Of a stretch of 64,000 nt of DNA, positions 10,201-19,200 are shown one piece after another. The position numbers and the translations under genes are program-made. The stretch spans positions 374,501 through 438,500 of the forward strand of contig NZ_LN901323.1 of the NCBI RefSeq assembly GCF_001465875.1, written 5' to 3'. The notes below the pieces were generated by a model, which was not told the DNA's origin, did not search any database, and worked only from the letters and a program-made list of their open reading frames with translations. Position 1 is the stretch's first letter. Every line of letters begins with the position of its first letter. This DNA is from Legionella saoudiensis (GTDB taxonomy: Bacteria > Pseudomonadota > Gammaproteobacteria > Legionellales > Legionellaceae).

Positions 10201-13200
10201 ACGTAATTCATCAACAACAATTGAAGCCGAATATAAGAGCAAAATACGCGATGTACAACGCCAAGCATTTGCAGAGAAGCTTGCTACCAGTATCGATAAG
10301 GCCACTAATCGCCTAAAAGCCGATGTGATAAAACTTACTGAAATTAAAGAAAAATTGACGCAAATGCTTGAGGACGATTTTGCCAAGCGCATTACCTCAC
10401 TTGAGGAGCAAATTGAGGAAGAAAAAGCAATTATTGGTGTAGGAAAAAATTCTGTCCAATTAAGAAATCTGGAAGCTCGTCTCGATCTTCTTAAAAAAGA
10501 AGTACTGGAAATCGAGAGTTTGAAACAGTCTGTACTGACCAAACTAGCGCGACTGGAGTCTGGTGATACCGTTCCTGGCTCTTTAAAAAATCGTATTAAA
10601 ATTGCCAATGACATTTATGGAAGACTCAGTGATAAAAACTCTGACTTAAAAACGAGTAACGCTGTATGTCATGCATTCTCCTCTGCAGATGAGCATTTGG
10701 AAAAAGTCCATAAAGATTTAATGTCAATTACCCAAGCTTTTGAAATAGATGATATTGAAAAACAAATAAATGATCGGCATCTCCATATTAATAAATTCCG
10801 CGAGCGCGTGATTACTGCGCATATGGATACCAACCCTGAATTTAGAATATTGGCTGAACTCTCAGCAGGAAGATTAGGAACTGAGAAAGAGCGAAACCGG
10901 GAGATGTATAAGCAATCCGCTGAAGAGCGAGCTGAGTTTTACAAATTAGGAAAAAATTCATTTTTACCTGGCAGCGTGTATTACGAAATACAGGACCTGA
11001 ATAAAAAACTTAAAGCAAAAGCTTTTGAGATTGTCGAACGCAAGGTCATTGTGAAAGCAGATCATTATACTCCCGATGATCTTGATTCTATGTCATCTGG
11101 CAATAATGAGTACATAAAGCTTGATGGGATTGCTGGAGAGTTGAGTAAAGAGCCTATACCCGATGAGTTAAAACAGGAATGGGTTCGTGGAATGTTTGCT
11201 ATTTGGATAAAATTTGAGCGTGCTGAACTTTTAAACAAAGCTCAAAATAGCGCCAACCCTACCGAAGCCATTAATAATTTGTTCCATCATTTCTTAGAAC
11301 AAAAAGCAAATATTAAGTATGCAACTCTAAAACAGTCTGGATACCCAATAGATCTAAATGAACGTCAAATTCAAGAAATGGGATGGAAGCCAATTGATAT
11401 CGAAGCAATACGTCAAGAGCGCCATAATAACGCCCTGGTAACCGCAGCGAAATTTAAAAAACTGGAAGATGCTCGACCAAAACCTAAAGATGCACCTCCT
11501 GTTGCTGCCGTTAAACTAACCGGTGACGACTTAGAAAGACAACATGTTGTTTCCGAGGTAAAAGATTTTGAACCACCAAAAGAGAATTTCTTAAGACTAT
11601 ATGAAAACGTAGTGATTGATGGAAGTACATTGAAGTTTTTGCGTGAAAATCCTACCCCTATTTTAAAGGGGGAATCTCGCGAAGATTGCGAACAATACTT
11701 CAAAGAAATGGCGGCACATTTAAACAAGTTGAAAACGTTTAATGGATTAGAAAATAAAGGCGATCGGGTACTCGAATTTTGTGATTCGGCTGCCTCTAAA
11801 ATCTTTAATTTACCCTACCCACCTCCTGCTAAATTGGTAACGGATATTGCCGAAAGCATGTTGGAGCGTTATCGCGCTGATGATGAAAAACAAAGTCTGG
11901 ATAAAGGGTTCATGGATTTAGAAAATCATGAACGCTCTCAATTACTAACAGGTTTAATCAAATTAAGCCTGGCACAAATTGATCCTAGTGTCGATGCAAA
12001 AGTTAATCCTAAATTTTACTCTACGATTAAGCAATGGGAAAAGTTAATTATTCCTCGTGATGAGGCTATGTCACGAAAAATTAGCCTGTTAACTCCAGAT
12101 GGCACAGAGCCGGTTGATATTACGTTATTTACAGAAGTTGATCTTGCTCTTCACGGCTCTCCAATTGGTTTAGAAGGTTTGTATGAAGGGCAAAGAGGCT
12201 TACAAGTTGCTTTAATCAATTATGGTAAAGAAAAATCGGTAGATGCTGAACTGCGTAAGCTTGCCGATAAGCTGAGTATGAGAAACGGTGATGCCTTACT
12301 CGCACGACAAGTTATCGACTATTACTCCAATCAAGCATTTCTACTTTCAAAAGATGGAATAAACAGTACGCAAGGTCGCGAGCTCTTTGAGCGGGCATTT
12401 TTAGATGCATTTAGAAATGCCACTACTAAAGAAAAAGAACAATTATTACATTTCTTAAAAGATTTACCCTTAAATCAAGCGAAAATGCCTTGCACGCTAA
12501 AAGCACCACATGAATCATTTATCGATGAATTGTTGCTTAAAGCAGCCAATATTGACCCTAAAGCATTTAAGGAAATTACGGGCAAAGAGCTACCCTTAAC
12601 CACGGCAACAGAATCCTTTGTTCATTCGTTAACTATTGATGATCCCTTAAGTGACAAAAACCCGGATGCTACCGACAGACTCTTTGGGTTTGTCCGAGAG
12701 ATCAATCTATTGACTCTAAAAATAGAGCATCTTACTAATAAACCACAACCACTCAGTGAGGAGGATGGGGCTACGTTAGATGAACTCTACGCTAAACTAA
12801 TATGCTCCAATTTGGCTTATAAATTAACTTATGATCAAGCTACGGAAGAAACTATAGCTAATCTGAAAAAGAATTTTGAGTTTACGCGAGAAATGGGATT
12901 AGCACAGACTAATATCAGCAAACATCAGGATCAAATCACCCAGTTCTCAGCCACTCTTAACCAAAAGGGACGTGCAGCACTCTTTACGAGAGTGTTTTCT
13001 GCCTATGCAAAAGATTCTAAATTTGATGGTCATCAGATTGAAATTGAAACAGCCTCATCCACTAAAGGTCTTCCTGGTTTTATCACGTTGGTAGGACAGG
13101 TTTCGCTAGATGTTTTACATGGCGTTCTTTATATGGGTAATAATAGATTAGGTGTGATGCCTGCGCATATTCAATCTAATATTGCCCTTCAAGAATTAGG

Positions 13201-16200
13201 TATTGGTGGTCTTCCATTTAGACCTAAAGACGGTGGCTACATCTATTCTGAAGATAATGTTGAAGAGGGTGGCAATAAAATAAAAGCCTCAATTACTCCT
13301 CAGGAAGATGGTAGTCTTATCATTCAAAGAGAATTAAAAATTTTAGATGGTACTCCTAAAATTCTTCAATACATCCAGCCCGATAAAATGGGTGCTGTGC
13401 CTATTGCATTAAAACGAAGACTAAACGCAGCACATTATTTTGTAGATGCGAAGGGGGATATCCATGGGTTTACCGCGGACTTTAAACCCGTATTGCAGCT
13501 ATCACTGAATGATAATGATATTTGGAGTGGTAAATTAATAGATCATCGGGGTAAATCAATTGATATCAGCTTGCATACGGTAGAAGAGTCTGCTGCTCAT
13601 GATTTAACGAGTATTTTCCCTGCAGATGAAATGATCAATGTGAATAAGAACACGGTTTATGTTCCATCCATTGCTAAATATGTAATTTATGACGAGGTTT
13701 CTGCAAGTTATTTCTTATCAGATAATGACAGCATTGCCGATCTTTCTTCAAGAATGCACCTTAGTATAAAGAAAGATGGCAGTGCATTTACTACGAAACA
13801 ATTATCATCTTCTGAAGAAAAAGAAGTTAATAATTATCAAGAGCAAATTAAAAAACTAAAAGAACAGGTACCCACTCTTAAAACACAAATTATAAAAAAT
13901 GCAAAAGCACTGCTGGAAAAAGTCGGAATGGAGCCTGCTGCTCTTGAGAAAGAGGATATCCAGGATGAGGAAATTAACACCTTAATTCAGCAAGCTCGTG
14001 AAAAAATTATGTTGCTTGGAGATACCCCAGCTCAAAAAGACGCGCAGTTACTCGAAAAGCAAATTGAAAAAGATCAATCAAGAGTCAAATTGCTTGAAGG
14101 AACTGGTCTACTTAGTAGACAAGCCCGAGAAGATGTGGCGAAGAAAATTAGTGGGCTTGAAAACAAAATTAGAGAAATTACTAATCCCGAGTATTTTGTT
14201 TTTGTTGCGAAATCTCCACAAATTGAAGAATTAGAACAATCGCTGGTTAAACTTAAGGAGGCAATGGAGCAGTCCTATCTTGAGTTTAAGGCGGGCGGAA
14301 AAGATAGAGATACTCTTGCGACTCAGTATGAGGCAAAGAAAAACGCCTATTTACAAGGTAAGTTTAAACTGGACCAAGCTTACTCTGCTGCAAGTTATTT
14401 GCGAACCTTTAGCGAGCAAGGTGGTTTGTTAAAAGCGAAAGACTTCCAAAGTATTCTTCATATTGCTTCAGTCGAAGGCAAAACTACAGTTTTAACCAAA
14501 CTTTTAGGTACTAATATTCCCAAAGCTCCTTTGAAATCGGCTGAACTCGATCAATTACATAATATTAAACAAACGTTTTTGGCAAAGAATGAACCTCTAA
14601 GCGTAGAAGATAGGGCAGCACGAATGATGTTGATTGGTACAGAACTCCAGCATCATATGTTAGAGCGCTCTGCATGTGCCTATGGTAGATTAGATCAATG
14701 GGATCGAGAGGCCTATACCACTCTAGTCACTCAATTTCTCGCAGAAATGGATGGTATTTTAAGGGCAGAGAAAGAACATCCCGGAACGTTTCCCCATGAG
14801 CAGTTTTCTGAGTTATGGCGTACTCTACAAGCTGAATTTACTGATAAAACCAAAATATCAGAAGCATGGGCAGCAATACAGTCTAAATATCCAGAAGAAA
14901 AGAGAATCGAATTTACTCCGAATATGCTCGATCACTTCTTTATCAAACCCATAACTCCTGTGGACACAGGTGAGAAAAAACCCATTAGTATTAATACCCG
15001 AACAACGGATATGCCCATTGAAAGTATGGGGGCACGTTCCTTGGTTACCATTAAATTGCATAACAATCCGCAAGAACTTATTGATAAAGCTCAGCTTGAG
15101 CTTGAAGAACGTTTACGTACAGATTTAAGCGAGCATGGTGAATCGGTCCAGGCACAGGAGGACGGGTATTATTACGAAAACTATGGGGTCTTTAATAAGA
15201 AAACTCTGGAAAAACTGTTCAGCGTAACTCCAAGTCATAAGGGGCTTGGGGGATTAAGTGAAGAAAACGTTGCAAAGTTATTTGACTTAATGAAGCAAAA
15301 TGGCTGGATTCGCGCTGTAGAACCCAAAGAGAAAGGGCAATTTCAGCTGGCATTACACCCTAGTGAATTTTACTCTTCTCACAAAATTGCCAGCTATCTC
15401 GTTGAAAAAGGATTTGCACAAAGCGAAATACGCTCTATTTCTGATAGATTGGAAACATTTTTATACCAAACTGCAGTTAATGGGGGTACTTACTCTATAA
15501 AAGCAGGCGCGCGCGACGAGTTAATTGAAAAAGTTACTGAGGCTCAAGAAAAATGCAATATTGAATATTTAATGGCCAAAGATAAACTTGAATCAATTTT
15601 GGCAAATACCTCTCCACAGGTTACCTTTGCTGAGCTCAATTCGGCCTATCTCTTAAATGATTACAGCAGGCTTCTTTCCAAATTCCCTATAGGGACTGAT
15701 CTTAAGAAAATTGAAATTTCTTTGAATAATAATATGACTCGATTGTTATATTACAAAACTGAATTGGATCATTTAAATGATATCGAAGAAACATTCAAAA
15801 GAGGGGAAGATGCAAAAGCAGTTGCAATGTTACATATTAAACGCAACTACCAACTAGATAGGCTACTTGATTCTGAAATTGCTTTAGATACAACGGCAAC
15901 CGATCCTAAGCTGGTTGAGCAAGAGCGAAAAATGCAAAGAGCGTATCTCTTGTTCGAATCTGGGTTTGGTCATCGTTGTAACACCCGTCAGGTAAATATC
16001 TTCCGTGGTCTGCTGCTTGATGAAGAAACTAACCCAGACAAAATTGACTCTGCTCAAGCTCGAATGGGATTTGGTAAGACTACTCTATTACCCTTGGTTG
16101 CTTTATATAAAACAGATCCAAGTAAATTAGTGCGTTTTATAGTCCCTAAATCAGCACTGGAAACAAATACAGCCGATATGTCTTCAAGCCTAGGTGATTT

Positions 16201-19200
16201 GCTTGGCGGTCGTGCCGTAAAAGATGATTTCCAACGTTATCGAATCGAAGCAGACCCTAAACCAGATATGGGCTTAGAGAGCCCCCGTTTACATTCATTG
16301 CAAAATGCCAAAGAAGATCTGAAGAAACGGCTCGCGTTGTATGAACGAATCAGAGAAAATCGTGAAGTGTTGGTACAAGCACCGAACGTTCGTAACTCAA
16401 TGGAGTGTCAAGTTAAGATTTTCTTAGATATGTTAAATAGAATTAACCCTAAGGAAACCTTGCAACGCCAAGAACTTATTGAATGTATTGCCATATTGAA
16501 CCAAATACGCTCTATGACCACTGTGTCCGTGTTTGATGAGTTAGATGCGACACAAGATAGCGCTACAACGGACGTAAACTATACTTCGGGCATCAAAGAG
16601 TCACTGGACTCTGCTGAAATTTATCCATTGGAAGTCATTACTCAAACAATTAAGGCAGCAAAAGACAGATCGCCTGACGCATTGGCTGATGCATTACTTG
16701 CGCAATTTAACATCGTTGATGATGCCCAGCATTGCATTAAGAAATATATTATGTCTTTGGAAGAAGAGCAGCCATCAGGAGTTAATCAGGCAAATTGTAA
16801 ACAAATTTATCTAATGCGCGCTGTTTTAACCGATCCAGTTATGCTAAGTGTCTTTATTGAAAAAGAACCGGGTACAGACTTCGGGGTTTGGTTTCAAACT
16901 GCTCCAGATGGTTCCAAACAATATGATTATGATGCGCTTAGAACCGGTGGTGAAGCAAAATCTACTAAACCATTATTAATTACAATTCCCTACCAAGCGG
17001 CCAATACTCCAAAACCCCAAGGTTCGCGGTTTGATAATCCAGAGGTTACCGCAATTACAACCTTTTTGTATTATCTCGATTCTAAAACCAAGGTATATGA
17101 AGACCCTCATTTAGAGTTTTTAATTGAGTCCATTCGAACAGGAGTTGGTGAAAAGCCATTCTTAGACCAATCCGGTCAGCAAATCGATCCTGAGTTTCGG
17201 GAAATATTTGAGAAGTTGAAAGAGTTAGCCGATATCCAGGATCCAATTTTCAGAAACTCTCAAAGACATGAGTACTTTAAAACGCTTGATAAAGATGGTA
17301 CTGCCTTTAGGAAAATGCTGGCTCGCACAATTATCCAAGAGCAAATAAAATTCGATACGGGTAAAGCCAACAGTAACCGTTATGAGCAAGGAACCATGCA
17401 GGATGTAGTCATTGGATTCTCTGGTACTGCAGGGGATACGTCCTCTCATTTTAAACAGAATATGCTTGACCCAGCTGCCGATGGAAATATGACCTTAGGT
17501 ATTATGGGCAGACAAAACTGTCAAACCACTACAACACTAGATACTGATGGTTTTACTAAGAAAGGCGATTATACCGCTAACTTGATTCAAGCCTTAGCTG
17601 AATCTTCATTCCAAGAAAAAACTAGAACTTTCATCGATGTGGGTGGTTTATGCAAGATCTCTAATCGGGGTGTTGCATTTGAAATAGCCAAGCAATTAAA
17701 GCTAAAAGACGAACCATTAAAAGGATTAAAAGGCGTTATTTTCTATGATGACGTTACTAATATGAAAAAGGTTCTTTCTTTAGATGAATCTGGTAAAGAA
17801 ACTATTGTTGATTTAACTCCAGAAATGGTGGCTGAATCAGATAAAAATGGAAGTTATTTCACCTATTATGATCAAAGCCACTCTCGTGGTGCTGATATTA
17901 AACAGATGAATGGTGCCAATGCTGTTTTAACATTGAATTTTACAGTGACAAATAATGATTACAAACAAGCTATTATGAGGATGAGAAAAATTGTCGATAA
18001 GACAGCAGGTCAATCATTCTCAATCGCTGTACCTGAAAATGTAAAAAAACAAATTTTAATTGATCTAAAACTTACAGCAGAGGACAGACCAGAAGGACTC
18101 ACAGGAAACGATATCGCTTTTTGGCTCAGACAAAAAGAACTCAAAAGCGATTTAAATAATATTTCTGTATTTAAAGCAGAGCTGGATTCCGTTGTTAAAA
18201 ATGCCATCTTGCAGCAGCAAGCAGAAATAACCAAATTAATGGGCGCTGGCAATTTAACCGAGGAGCAAATAAAACATTTCAGTGCTTTTGTGCAAAAACT
18301 CAATGAGATTAGCTCTTTGCCATTTATTCCCAATACCGTAGGAGATTTGAAGGCCAAATATGGTGGAAAATATGGAGAAACTACCAAAGAACAATTTATT
18401 AAAGATTTAGAGACTTTATTCAAGAAACGTATGGATGAGCTCTATCAGGCTGTTGACCAGGCAAGGATTGATCTGGAACTTCCTGAAAGACAGGGTAAAG
18501 GTATACCTGAAAAAGACTTAGATACAAAAGATCCTTACTTTGCAATGAAAAAGAGAATTATCGCCAGACGTGAATCTCAATTAAGCGATAAATTTGTGAT
18601 TCCATCTGATAGCGGTAATGCGTTAGCAGAAGGCGAAGCTGTGACTGAAAACCAATCTCAAAGTCAATCACAAAGTCAGAGCCAAAGTCAAAGCCAAACA
18701 CAGACACATTCATTCTCTGAGGTTAATAATGAAGAGGTGGTTGTTGAGGCTCGATTATTAAAACATGACATGACCGTTGACCCTATTTCAGTTGCTTATT
18801 TATCTCAGCCTTCAGAAATTAGTGCATTACCTTTAGCAAGTAAAGTAGCTCATATGACGAAATTATTTTTAGACGATGATTCTGTTCGTTGCAGCCCGAC
18901 TTATAAAACGATGGATCCCGTCCCTCCCGTACGTTATTTTGTCGCTCGCGAAGCAGGTGATCCTAAAGTTATTTTAATCAATCAAGATGAGGCAAATAAA
19001 TTTAAAGCATCACCTCAAGAAGGCTGGAGTCTCTATGACATTCGAGTTAGCAAAACGCATGAAACATCTAAAGCAAAAGTTCTAACTCCTATCGTGGGTC
19101 CTGAAATCGCTTCACTACAACAAGATCCACTAGTTAATAAATTGAATTTTGCCGCCTTTAGACATCCAGTATCCGGTTCTACTGTGAGCGAGCTGGCAGA

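Noticed and set aside
9919-10614. Long antisense frames (91 and 139 codons) inside the giant gene
   Set aside because: They are the reverse-frame shadow of a Lys/Glu-rich coiled-coil region, giving Ser/Leu/Phe-rich translations with no start signals.
18010-18423. 137-codon antisense frame opposite the ATPase region
   Set aside because: Same shadow effect; the plus strand encodes conserved ATPase motifs around it.
18653-18709. A simple DNA microsatellite that shifts the frame by slippage
   Set aside because: Units are six bases and codon use varies between units, so loss or gain keeps the frame and fresh slippage is unlikely.
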